17,033 bases of DNA from Ruminococcaceae bacterium UBA1734 (GCA_002315765.1 DCIE01000043.1:1-17033); one strand, 5' to 3'. Positions 7,403 through 15,145 are shown, counted from the first letter of the stretch. The notes: a model not told the origin generated them from the letters alone. Program-made: numbers and translations.

Positions 7403-8242
7403 TTATAAAACATCCGAAAACTTAGCCGAAAGTGTTTTATAAAAATTCCTATTATTAATTCGTATTAACTGTACAAATTCATTGGATTTTGTAATGGCGA
7501 TTTTGGTTTTTTGCTTTACCTGACAAACCTTTCTTCCGTCCACCGAAAGATAAATATCGGTATGCTTTTTTGAATAAGCATTTACATTTAATTTTTTATC
7601 GGCGCCGAGCAAAATGGGTTTTGCCGACAATGCGTGTGAACATATAGGAGTTATGCAAAAACATTCTGCCGAAGGGTCAATAATCGGACCTCCTGCCGAA
7701 AGTGAATAAGCGGTTGAACCTGTTGGTGTGGAAATGATTATTCCGTCAGCCCTATAATGCAAATTATCTCCGTCAATTCCTGCATAAAGGTCAATAATTC
7801 TTGAAATAAAACCGCTTGTAAGAACCGCCTCGTTCAAGGATTTATACACCGAAACATTACCCTGTTCATCGGTTACCGTAACATCAAGCATCATTCTTTT
7901 TTCAATGGAAAACTCGCCTGTTTTTAACTTTCCCAAGAGCTTATATTCGTTTTGTTCAATATTTGCCAAATATCCCATTCTACCGGCATTTATTCCTATA
8001 ATCGGTTTTTTTGCCGCAGCGGCTTGTTTGGCATATCGGATTATAGTGCCGTCTCCGCCTATTGTAACAATGTAATCGCCCTTAACAAACAATTCTTCCT
8101 CGGACACCTGCTCAAAACCGGGACAACAAATATTATCCGAAATATAGGCTTTTATTCCCGATTCCTTTAGGAATACGGACAACTTTTCAAGGGTTTCAAG
8201 GCAACCCCTCTTATCAATATTAGGTAGTACCGATATTTCCAT
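7403..8242 (-). CDS. nadK: NAD kinase
   Basis: Phosphorylates NAD to NADP with ATP. GGDGT (62-66 counted from the start used here) is the family's catalytic loop. NAGRMGYLA (85-93), the NE pair (137-138) and the glycine-rich STPTGSTAYSLSAGG (171-185) are the other hallmark blocks. The start is uncertain. An ATG at 8254 lies directly against AAGGA with almost no spacing, while the ATG at 8240-8242 is 12 bases from it and gives the usual short N-terminus before the first strand. I use 8242; the alternative adds four residues. At about 279 residues it is a typical bacterial enzyme. It is a member of the operon between tlyA and argR, near nadE, so NADP supply is co-regulated with the MEP enzyme Dxs; IspC downstream of Dxs consumes NADPH. 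Confidence 0.95.
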   Translation of the reverse strand: MEISVLPNIDKRGCLETLEKLSVFLKESGIKAYISDNICCPGFEQVSEEELFVKGDYIVTIGGDGTIIRYAKQAAAAKKPIIGINAGRMGYLANIEQNEYKLLGKLKTGEFSIEKRMMLDVTVTDEQGNVSVYKSLNEAVLTSGFISRIIDLYAGIDGDNLHYRADGIIISTPTGSTAYSLSAGGPIIDPSAECFCITPICSHALSAKPILLGADKKLNVNAYSKKHTDIYLSVDGRKVCQVKQKTKIAITKSNEFVQLIRINNRNFYKTLSAKFSDVL

Positions 8243-8281
8243 TACTGTAATCATTCCTTTTTGCTGTGCTAATTTGAAGGA

Positions 8282-9109
8282 TTATCCTTCAGGCCTGTCG
8301 TTTTCGTTTAGTTCCTTATATGATGCTTCTACAACCTGTTCGGCTGAAAATTCTCTTTGGTCCGCAATATCCTGACTGTTTTCAATATAACATAAATATT
8401 CTATATTTCCCTCTGGACCCTTTACCGGCGAAAAATCAAGTCCCAAAAGTGTATAGCCCGATTCTTTTATCAATTCCATAATATGCCTGATTACGGAAAT
8501 ATGGACATTCTTATCCCTTACTACACCCTTTTTGCCCACATTTTCCTTACCTGCTTCAAACTGCGGTTTAATAAGGCAAACTGCCCTACCGTTTTCTTTA
8601 AGCAGATTTTTAAGTACGGGAAATATATGAGACAAAGAGATAAAGGATACATCTACACTTGCAAAATCAAGCTTATCAGGCACCTGACTGCTTGTTACAT
8701 ACCTGAAATTGGTTCTTTCGAGATTTACTACCCTTTCATCGGTACGAAGCTTCCAGGCAAGTTGCCCGTAACCAACATCAATAGCGTAAACCTTTTTTGC
8801 ACCATTTTGCAACATACAGTCGGTAAAACCGCCGGTTGATGCACCGATATCGGCGCATATCATACCCTCTAATTCGGGAGAAAAAACCTTTATTGCTTTT
8901 TCAAGCTTAAGCCCACCTCGACTGACATATTTAAGGGTGTTTCCCCTAACCTCTATTACATCATCGGGCTTTACATTCATACCGGCTTTATCGCACTTTT
9001 GATTATTTACATATACTATACCCGCCATAATAAGCGCCTTGGCTTTTTCACGGCTTTCGGCATATCCTTTTTCAAAAAGCGACACATCAAGTCTTTGCTT
9101 TTCCTGCAT
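8282..9109 (-). CDS. tlyA: TlyA-family rRNA (cytidine-2'-O)-methyltransferase
   Basis: S-adenosylmethionine-dependent methyltransferase; in studied bacteria TlyA methylates the ribose 2'-O of cytidines in 16S and/or 23S rRNA. Of 275 residues, 5-62 form an S4 RNA-binding domain (RLDVSLFEKGYAESREKAKA). The FtsJ-like catalytic domain follows with SRGGLKLEKA (63-72), SAM loop DIGASTGGFTD (87-97), acidic DVSFISL and KPQFEAG (181-187, K181 likely catalytic). Old databases name it hemolysin A. ATG at 9107-9109 lies three bases from the dxs stop; GGAG eight bases upstream, inside the end of dxs, is its Shine-Dalgarno. Whether one or both rRNA sites are modified here is not evident. Confidence 0.95.
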   Translation of the reverse strand: MQEKQRLDVSLFEKGYAESREKAKALIMAGIVYVNNQKCDKAGMNVKPDDVIEVRGNTLKYVSRGGLKLEKAIKVFSPELEGMICADIGASTGGFTDCMLQNGAKKVYAIDVGYGQLAWKLRTDERVVNLERTNFRYVTSSQVPDKLDFASVDVSFISLSHIFPVLKNLLKENGRAVCLIKPQFEAGKENVGKKGVVRDKNVHISVIRHIMELIKESGYTLLGLDFSPVKGPEGNIEYLCYIENSQDIADQREFSAEQVVEASYKELNENDRPEG

Positions 9110-9112
9110 TAT

Positions 9113-10927
9113 CTATTCTCCAATAGTTTTAATTATTGATTCGGTATCAAATCCGCATTTTTTAAGGCAGGATGACACACCGGCGCATTTTACAAAACCG
9201 CCGTCTATAGCGTGAGCTTCATATCTTCCGCCGAATTCACTCTCGGCTAACAACATATTAAGATGCTGAACAATTCCGCCGCATTTCATACTCTCCTCAA
9301 AGAAAATTATCCGTTCTTGGTCTTTAATTTCTTCAATCAGTTCCTTTGAAATTGGGAAAATCTTATTGAGTTTGATTATTTTTATATCATTTTTTGATTT
9401 TGCTGCGTCATACACATTCTTAAATATTCTTCCATAGGTAATTACCGCAGTTTTTCCCCCACCGATTACGGTATAGTCTGTGGAATAATCAAGTTCTAAT
9501 TTTTCGGGTTCACACCCACGGGGATACCTGACTGCGCACAGTTCGTTATTCTTTGAAACCTTGATAACTGTATCTTTCAGTTCGCTGAAATAACAAGGCG
9601 AATATATATTCATATTAGGCACCGAAGAAAGGAAGGAAACATCAAATACACCCTGATGACTTTCCCCATCTTCACCGACTATTCCTGCTCTGTCCACAAG
9701 AATTTTTACAGGCAAATTTGCTATGGAACAGTCGTGTATCAGTTGGTCGTATGCCCTTTGAAGAAAACTTGAATACACCGCAAAAAACGGCAACATTCCG
9801 CCCTTAGCAAGACCGGCGCTGAATGTAACGGCATGTTGCTCGGCAATACCCACATCAAAGAAACGGTTTCTATACGAGGAAGCAAATTCGGTTAATCCCG
9901 TACCGGCAGTCATAGCCGCAGTTACGGCACATATTTTTTTATTCTCACCGGCAAGTTCCGTAAGGGTTTTGCCCACAACATCGGAATAGGTTATTTTACC
10001 ACTTGCACAGGAACCTTTTTCCACATCAAAGGGTGCAACACCGTGATAATTTTTAGGCTTACTCTCGGCATAGGCATATCCCTTACCCTTGGTGGTAACA
10101 ACATGAATTAACGAAGGTCTGTTGTAGGTTTGTGCAATTTTAAACAGGGATTCCATCGCCTTAATATCATGACCGTCCACGGGACCTAAATAATTAAAAC
10201 CCATACATTCAAAAATATTATTCTTATAAACACTGCGTTTTATCGCTTCTTTAACGGCATAAATAACATCATTGGTTTTGGGACCGATTTTCGGAATTTT
10301 ATATATTGCCGATGTAACAACTAATTTGAAACGGTGGTATCTCGGTCGGTTACGCATTCTTGTAATAGCCCTTGCGATAGCCCCAACATTTCTTGAAATG
10401 GACATTTTGTTATCGTTCAATATAACAATAAAGTTGCTTCGACTGCTTCCGGCATTATTTAAGCCCTCATACGCCATACCGCCGGTTAAAGCACCGTCTC
10501 CGATTACGGCAACCGCCGTACCGTCTTTACCGCTTATTTTATTTGCACGGTAAATACCGTATGCAGCCGAAATGGAATTACTGCTGTGTCCTGTTACAAA
10601 CGGGTCGTGTTCGCTTTCTTCGGGGCGCATAAATCCGGAAAGTCCACCTTCGGTCCTAATAGTATCAAACCTATCATAACGCCCTGTTAGCAATTTATGG
10701 GTATAGCACTGATGTCCCACATCAAATATTATGGAATCCTTAGGAGACGAAAAGGCTCTATGGATTGCCACGGTCAGTTCTACCGCACCTAAATTTGATG
10801 CAAGATGTCCTCCGTTTTTAGAAACGGTATCTATTATTTTTTCACGAATTTCATCACATAATAAATCAAGCTCTTTATAGTCAAGATTCTTTATGTCGTT
10901 TGGTGATTTAATATCCTTAAGCATCAT
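9113..10927 (-). CDS. dxs: 1-deoxy-D-xylulose-5-phosphate synthase
   Basis: First step of the MEP pathway: thiamine diphosphate-dependent condensation of pyruvate with glyceraldehyde 3-phosphate. The 604-residue length is a little under the 620-640 usual. Motifs in order are GHS (113-115), the thiamine-binding GDGALTGG start (143-150) through NDNKMSIS (171-178), the DVGIAEQHAVTFSAGLA block with the catalytic Glu, and DRAGIVGEDGESHQG. ATG-ATG at 10922-10927 has no Shine-Dalgarno at the normal distance; the 14 bases before it are TTATT-rich. Translation may depend on coupling to ispA, whose stop is 14 bases upstream. The neighbours ispA and tlyA are the standard company in Clostridia. Confidence 0.97.
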   Translation of the reverse strand: MMLKDIKSPNDIKNLDYKELDLLCDEIREKIIDTVSKNGGHLASNLGAVELTVAIHRAFSSPKDSIIFDVGHQCYTHKLLTGRYDRFDTIRTEGGLSGFMRPEESEHDPFVTGHSSNSISAAYGIYRANKISGKDGTAVAVIGDGALTGGMAYEGLNNAGSSRSNFIVILNDNKMSISRNVGAIARAITRMRNRPRYHRFKLVVTSAIYKIPKIGPKTNDVIYAVKEAIKRSVYKNNIFECMGFNYLGPVDGHDIKAMESLFKIAQTYNRPSLIHVVTTKGKGYAYAESKPKNYHGVAPFDVEKGSCASGKITYSDVVGKTLTELAGENKKICAVTAAMTAGTGLTEFASSYRNRFFDVGIAEQHAVTFSAGLAKGGMLPFFAVYSSFLQRAYDQLIHDCSIANLPVKILVDRAGIVGEDGESHQGVFDVSFLSSVPNMNIYSPCYFSELKDTVIKVSKNNELCAVRYPRGCEPEKLELDYSTDYTVIGGGKTAVITYGRIFKNVYDAAKSKNDIKIIKLNKIFPISKELIEEIKDQERIIFFEESMKCGGIVQHLNMLLAESEFGGRYEAHAIDGGFVKCAGVSSCLKKCGFDTESIIKTIGE

Positions 10928-10941
10928 AATAAAACAATAAA

Positions 10942-11817
10942 TTAATACTCACGGTCAAGCAAATACTTTGTTATTTCCTTAAGTGTATCGGTATCGCCGT
11001 TTAAACTGTCAAGAATATCCAAAGCCTCGTTTGTTAATTCCTTTGCCATAAGGCGACATTTTTCTACACCGTATATACTAACCATAGTGATTTTATTGTT
11101 TTTATCATCACTTCCTATTCTTTTGCCCAGCTTTTCTTCATTACCGCTACAATCAAGAATATCGTCAATAATCTGAAAGGCAAATCCGATTTTCTCGGCA
11201 TAAGTTTCGCATAGTTTAATGCTGTTTTCATCTGCACCGGCAAGAACGGCACCGCAAACAGCCGAGATTTTAAGCAAAGCACCTGTTTTTAATAGGTACA
11301 TTTCTTTTAATACTTCTTCGGTCATCTCGCCTTTTGTACAGGTATCAATAACCTGACCGCCAATCATTCCCGAAACTCCCGAATTAGCCGACAAATATGT
11401 AATTGCTTTTGTTACAAGCTCGGGGGAAATCCCCATAGTTCTTGCGGCCACACCGAAACTTTCGGTAAGCAGTGCGTCTCCGGCAAGAAGTGCCATTGCC
11501 TCACCGTATTTTATGTGATTTGAGGGTTTTCCTCTCCTTAAGTCGTCATTATCCATACAGGGAAGGTCATCGTGTATTAACGAATATGTATGTATCATCT
11601 CTACGGCACAGGCAAAATTATATGCACAATCATCTTCGCCACCGAAAAGCTTATAAAACTCTAAAAGCAAAATAGGTCTTATTCTCTTTCCACCGGCAAA
11701 AACACTGTATCTTTCGGACTCCACAACATCCTTATAATTTGCACTCGTCTCGGGTATAAGAATGTTGAGGCGCATATCAATTTTTTCTTGGTAGTTCTTT
11801 AAAAGCAAATCAATCAT
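10942..11817 (-). CDS. ispA: farnesyl diphosphate synthase (short-chain polyprenyl synthase)
   Basis: Condenses dimethylallyl diphosphate with isopentenyl diphosphate units to give a C15 product, feeding undecaprenyl and quinone synthesis. It has 291 residues. The first Asp-rich motif is DDLPCMD (83-89), a type II form with four residues between, and the second is DDILD (218-222). Y78, five residues before the first motif, is the position that limits chain length to farnesyl in this type; this supports C15 over C20, though it is inference. GGKRIRP (42-48) is the IPP-binding stretch. ATG overlaps the xseB end by 8 bases and GAGG is about 9 bases upstream. The product precursors come from the pathway started by the adjacent dxs. 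Confidence 0.95.
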   Translation of the reverse strand: MIDLLLKNYQEKIDMRLNILIPETSANYKDVVESERYSVFAGGKRIRPILLLEFYKLFGGEDDCAYNFACAVEMIHTYSLIHDDLPCMDNDDLRRGKPSNHIKYGEAMALLAGDALLTESFGVAARTMGISPELVTKAITYLSANSGVSGMIGGQVIDTCTKGEMTEEVLKEMYLLKTGALLKISAVCGAVLAGADENSIKLCETYAEKIGFAFQIIDDILDCSGNEEKLGKRIGSDDKNNKITMVSIYGVEKCRLMAKELTNEALDILDSLNGDTDTLKEITKYLLDREY

Positions 11818-12019
11818 CTATATCTTCCTCGCTTTCGGCTTGGGTTAATGTAATAATTTTTTGCTTGGCATTTTTAAGATATTCAGAACATTCTTTCGAT
11901 AATTTAATACCCTTTTCAAAAAGCTCCATAGACTCCTCAAGGGATGCATCTCCGCTTTCAAGAGCAGAAAGGATTTTTTCAAGTTCTTTTAAAGAGTTTT
12001 CAAAACTAAATTCAGCCAT
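11810..12019 (-). CDS. xseB: exodeoxyribonuclease VII small subunit
   Basis: Small helical partner of XseA; several copies bind one large subunit. The 69-residue length is typical. The start is the ATG at 12017-12019 with AGGAG seven bases upstream. A TTG at 12037 would extend it by six residues but has no such site. FENSLKELEKILSALESGD followed by SLEESMELFEKGIKLSKECS is the family core, a two-helix hairpin. It overlaps the xseA end by 8 bases and the ispA start by 8 bases, so the three are very likely translated together. Confidence 0.95.
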   Translation of the reverse strand: MAEFSFENSLKELEKILSALESGDASLEESMELFEKGIKLSKECSEYLKNAKQKIITLTQAESEEDIDD

Positions 12020-13214
12020 TGATTTTCTCCTTAACAACGGCTTTTACACCGCCGTTTGCAAATTTTATACTAATTTCGTCCTCGACATTAATTCGGTCGT
12101 TAGAACTTATGATTTTTCCGTCCTTTGTAACAAGCGAATATCCCCTACCGAGTATTTTTAAGGGGCTTAACTTATCAAGCTGTCCCGTAATTTTGATGAA
12201 ATTATTTTGGGAATTTTCGATTTTTTTCGAGAAACAGCCAACCAAATTGTTCTCAATTTCCCGAATTTTCTTTTCTTTGTTTTCAAAATAATAAATGGGA
12301 TTTGAAAGTGTGGCAGAGGAAGAAAGCAATTTGTATTTCATTTCGTTTCTTTCCACGATGTTATTTATTGAATTACTGATTCTTTTTATGCTTTCCTTTA
12401 TTCGCAATAAAACATTCTCACTGCCGGTGCTTAAGGCAATTGCGGCAGCCGTGGGTGTAGCGGCACGGGCATCACTGACAAAATCGCAAATCGTAAAGTC
12501 TGTTTCATGTCCCACAGCCGAAACTACGGGAAAGGGAGACTCGTATATTTTTCTTGCCAAGGCCTCATTATTAAACGCCGATAAATCTTCGGCAGAACCT
12601 CCGCCCCTACCTATAATAACAGCATCAATACCGGAAAGAGAATAAACCCTATCAAGTATTTTTATCATACTTTCTGCGGCATTTACACCCTGAACATTAG
12701 TTGGACAAACCACAATTTTACAGGTTGGAAGTCTACCGGAAAGTGTAGAAGAAATATCGTGTATTGCGGCACCCGTATCCGAAGTAACCACCGCTATTTT
12801 TTGAGGAAATTCAGGCAATTTTCTTTTGCTTTCTTGGTCAAAAAGTCCCTCTTTTTCAAGCTTTTCCTTGATTCTGTTAAAATCAAGAAGAGCATCTCCC
12901 TCGCCAAAGGGATTCATAGAATTAGCATAGAACTGATACTGTCCGTCATTCTCGTACAGCGAAACCCTGCCGGTAACCACAACATAATCACCGTCTTTAG
13001 GATTAAAGCCCACCTTACCTGAATAGGAAGCAAACATCATACAACGAACCGAAGCATCTTTATCCTTTAATGTAAAATACCAATGTCCGCTTTGATAATG
13101 ATTTTTAAAATTAGATAATTCACCCTGAACGGTTATATAATTTAGCTTAACATCACTTTCAAGCAACGATTTAACATATAGATTTAACTGCCGTACGGTT
13201 ATTCCCTTGTTCAT
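12012..13214 (-). CDS. xseA: exodeoxyribonuclease VII large subunit
   Basis: Catalytic subunit of the single-strand-specific exonuclease VII, which cuts both ends of single-stranded DNA in repair. The N-terminal OB-fold, about residues 5-100, includes VQGELSNFKNHYQSGHWYF. The nuclease domain has VTSDTGAAIHDI (143-154), GRGGGSAEDL (202-211), VGHETDFTICDFVSDARAAT (234-253) and the following PTAAA. A coiled-coil follows from about 260 to 350, and a C-terminal barrel with GRGYSLV ends it. The 400-residue length is normal. It starts one base after the nusB stop and has only a weak Shine-Dalgarno, so it is likely coupled to nusB. Confidence 0.97.
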   Translation of the reverse strand: MNKGITVRQLNLYVKSLLESDVKLNYITVQGELSNFKNHYQSGHWYFTLKDKDASVRCMMFASYSGKVGFNPKDGDYVVVTGRVSLYENDGQYQFYANSMNPFGEGDALLDFNRIKEKLEKEGLFDQESKRKLPEFPQKIAVVTSDTGAAIHDISSTLSGRLPTCKIVVCPTNVQGVNAAESMIKILDRVYSLSGIDAVIIGRGGGSAEDLSAFNNEALARKIYESPFPVVSAVGHETDFTICDFVSDARAATPTAAAIALSTGSENVLLRIKESIKRISNSINNIVERNEMKYKLLSSSATLSNPIYYFENKEKKIREIENNLVGCFSKKIENSQNNFIKITGQLDKLSPLKILGRGYSLVTKDGKIISSNDRINVEDEISIKFANGGVKAVVKEKING

Positions 13215-13215
13215 A

Positions 13216-13605
13216 CTATGCTTTAGCCACTGTTGCCAATATACCGTTTACAAAGGAAGCATCTTCTTTTGTGGCATATTTTTTAGCAATCTCTACTGCC
13301 TCGTTAATGGAAACCGAAACAGGAATATTTTCCATTTTCTTCATCTCAAAAACTGCCAATCTTAAAATTGCCAAGGCGGTTTTGGAAATTCTGGTGATAC
13401 TCCATCCGATTGCACTTTGGGAAATTATGCTATCTATTTCTTCAATGTTTTGGTAAACACCGAAAAATACCGTTTTTATGTAATCGTCAGGTGTTAAATC
13501 CCTAACCTCTGTGGCTAATTCCAGTATGCTTTCTAAATTTTCGTCCGAAAATTGCTTTTCAAAAACTAAAATAAAAGCCTCTTCCCTTGCTTCTTTTCTT
13601 GTCAT
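13216..13605 (-). CDS. nusB: transcription antitermination protein NusB
   Basis: All-helical protein of 129 residues that binds boxA RNA with NusE (S10) in antitermination of ribosomal RNA operons. The start TRKEAREEAFILVFEKQF is the usual NusB opening, and the C-terminal SVSINEAVEIAKKYATKEDA, then FVNGILATV, is the most conserved part. ATG at 13603-13605 has AGAAGG seven bases upstream. It is the first gene of the long operon. In many Clostridia an Asp23-family gene precedes nusB; here the next gene upstream is a separate secreted protein with a terminator between, so that arrangement is missing. Confidence 0.95.
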   Translation of the reverse strand: MTRKEAREEAFILVFEKQFSDENLESILELATEVRDLTPDDYIKTVFFGVYQNIEEIDSIISQSAIGWSITRISKTALAILRLAVFEMKKMENIPVSVSINEAVEIAKKYATKEDASFVNGILATVAKA

Positions 13606-13635
13606 AAGACACCTTCTAAAAATATTTTATTGACT

Positions 13636-13664
13636 ATTATACTACATTTTCCAAACTTTTTCAA
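13636..13664 (-). promoter_or_regulatory. promoter of the nusB-ttcA operon
   Basis: On the minus strand TTGAAA (13659-13664) and a perfect TATAAT (13636-13641) are separated by exactly 17 bases. They lie 31 bases ahead of the nusB ATG and downstream of the previous transcript's terminator, so this is likely the main start for the operon. Confidence 0.8.
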
Positions 13665-13669
13665 GAAAA

Positions 13670-13689
13670 TATGCATAAAAATTTGCATA
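13670..13689. promoter_or_regulatory. palindrome upstream of the operon -35 box, possible regulator site
   Basis: TATGCA (13670-13675) and TGCATA (13684-13689) are perfect inverted 6-mers with an AT-only 8-base centre. Another TATGC follows at 13691-13695. On the minus strand the site lies just upstream of the -35 box (13659-13664). It resembles an ARG box in symmetry and AT-rich centre, but the half-sites differ and the spacing is two bases longer, so ArgR binding is only a guess. Confidence 0.35.
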
Positions 13690-13699
13690 ATATGCGAAA

Positions 13700-13728
13700 A
13701 TTCCGATAGGATTTCCTCCTATCGGAAT
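13700..13728 (-). terminator. rho-independent terminator overlapping the stop of the secreted protein
   Basis: ATTCCGATAGG (13700-13710) and CCTATCGGAAT (13718-13728) form a perfect 11-bp stem with a 7-base loop, followed on the minus strand by TTTTCG. The TAG stop of the secreted protein (13719-13721) lies within the stem, so coding and terminator overlap. Confidence 0.85.
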
Positions 13729-15128
13729 AATTCTTTGAAAAATTCACCTATAGCACTGAAAATTTTACCGAAAACACCCTTCTCTTCACCGTTTCCGAAA
13801 ATGAAATCCCTTATCATCACCACATAGTCGCCGAAGGTTTTAGGTTTTTCTTTTTCTTTTGCTACCGTATTATCTATAACATCATCTGCTGAATAGACGG
13901 CATCGTCTGAAATCTCGGTTTCTCCCTCATCAATAACGCCGTTATTGTTTTCGTCAACCACCTTTTTTCCTTTTTCGTCTACCAATATATTTTCATCATC
14001 ATCAATAACACCGTTATTATTCTTGTCAACAACTTTATTCCCTTGTGAATTTATTAATATTTTTTCGGAAATGTTGTTGCTTATATTATTTTTTTCGGTT
14101 TCTTTTTTTTGAAGGGTGCTATTTGTTTTTTCAGTTGAGCTTTGTTTAGAAGAAACATTGCTGTTATTTGAAGAAGTATTATTCTTTGAGGAAGCTACAC
14201 TACTTTGCTTTGAAGCGACTTCTTTGTTGTCGGTTTTGTTTGTATTTTCCTCCAACAAACTGTTATTTATTTGTGCGCCAACCTTATTTTCAATATTAAG
14301 CTCACTTACCCTCTCGGAAGAAATATAGTCCTTTTCCAAAACACTGTTACATCTTGTACAATAATGACTTACAATCATAGAAACATCTTTAGTAGCAGCT
14401 CGGTCAACAGTCCAATAGGTAGGATTGCTATGTCCCAAAGCCGGTTTTTCATTTGTTCTTTCTATCTTTCCGCAATGCTGACACTGTCTTTGGGTATATC
14501 CTCCCGAAAGGCAGTTCGGAGAATAGGTTTCATACTCTCCGTAATCGTGTACAGCACAGCTTCCGTCAGGATTTGGAATAAAATATGAAGCGTTTTTGGT
14601 TTTTACATCTATTTTGTTATGCTCAAAATCGGCAAAACAACCGGTCATATCTTCTCCGTGTAAAATCGGATTTATGTTGGCAAAAACAAACCTGTAATTG
14701 CCCGGCAGTTTCTTTGCCATATAGAAATCAACCGTAATTATGTTTCCGGTTTTCGTAATGTTTGTCGCATTTGATTGATTTGCCCAAACAAAGCTTATAT
14801 ATCCACCGTCAGGATGGTCGACTATGGAATAATTAGCAAGTGTGCAGGAATAAAACTTGGTTTTTCTGATAGCCTTGGTCATAAAAACATTTTTATCGTA
14901 CTTAAGAGTAAAGGTAAAAGCACCGATACCGGGATTGGTGTTAAAATTAATCTCAACCGAAATTCCGTTCTCAAACACATTTCCTTTTGTGTCTTTTATT
15001 TCTTCGATTACCCTTGCCTCAACTTCTATGGTCTTTGTTTGCTGGGCAAAACAGCAAATTCCGAAAGAAGATAAAAGCACCGTGAATGTTAAGGCTAAGC
15101 ATAGTATTTTAATTAACTTTGTTTTCAT
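13719..15128 (-). CDS. secreted cohesin-like protein with CxxC pairs, EF-hand tandem and amphipathic C-terminus
   Basis: Exported protein of 469 residues, function unknown. I choose the ATG at 15126-15128, with GGTGA seven bases upstream; an earlier ATG at 15158 would put a basic stretch before the signal peptide and overlap the dehydrogenase gene. Residues 1-28 are a signal peptide with a likely cut after CFA. Residues 31-175 look like a cohesin/CBM-type beta-sandwich. Residues 191-260 hold CxxC pairs (216/219, 257/260) with His and Gly repeats, probably zinc-binding. Residues 285-356 are a Ser/Asn/Lys linker. Two 24-residue repeats follow, each ending in a 12-residue calcium loop (368-379, 392-403) of the form DxNxNGxIDxxE. 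The last 38 residues form an amphipathic helix ending FFKELFR. There is no LPXTG, SLH or lipobox. It follows the dehydrogenase by 17 bases in one transcript. A role as a surface or scaffold-like protein is inference. Confidence 0.75.
   Translation of the reverse strand: MKTKLIKILCLALTFTVLLSSFGICCFAQQTKTIEVEARVIEEIKDTKGNVFENGISVEINFNTNPGIGAFTFTLKYDKNVFMTKAIRKTKFYSCTLANYSIVDHPDGGYISFVWANQSNATNITKTGNIITVDFYMAKKLPGNYRFVFANINPILHGEDMTGCFADFEHNKIDVKTKNASYFIPNPDGSCAVHDYGEYETYSPNCLSGGYTQRQCQHCGKIERTNEKPALGHSNPTYWTVDRAATKDVSMIVSHYCTRCNSVLEKDYISSERVSELNIENKVGAQINNSLLEENTNKTDNKEVASKQSSVASSKNNTSSNNSNVSSKQSSTEKTNSTLQKKETEKNNISNNISEKILINSQGNKVVDKNNNGVIDDDENILVDEKGKKVVDENNNGVIDEGETEISDDAVYSADDVIDNTVAKEKEKPKTFGDYVVMIRDFIFGNGEEKGVFGKIFSAIGEFFKELFR
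13917..14060 (-). repeat. two tandem 72-base repeats encoding EF-hand-like loops
   Basis: Copies at 13989-14060 and 13917-13988 encode residues 357-380 and 381-404 of the secreted protein. Most of the protein repeat is identical, and the DNA shares the stretch CATCAATAAC-CCGTTATT with few changes, pointing to duplication. Each copy ends in D-x-N-x-N-G-x-I-D-x-x-E, with the usual calcium ligands at 1, 3, 5, 9 and 12. Confidence 0.75.
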
Positions 15129-15145
15129 TTGTTTCACCCGTAATT

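Noticed and set aside
12295..12645. 116-residue plus-strand frame opposite xseA
   Set aside because: Mirror frame of a well supported gene; no start signal and composition follows the antisense of xseA.
13670..13689. True ARG box at the operon promoter
   Set aside because: Half-sites are TATGCA rather than TGAAT type and spacing is two bases too long; kept only as an unassigned palindrome.
15050..15062. Lipobox in the secreted protein (SSFGICC)
   Set aside because: The residue before the cysteine is Ile, which signal peptidase II does not normally accept; a signal peptidase I cut after CFA fits better.
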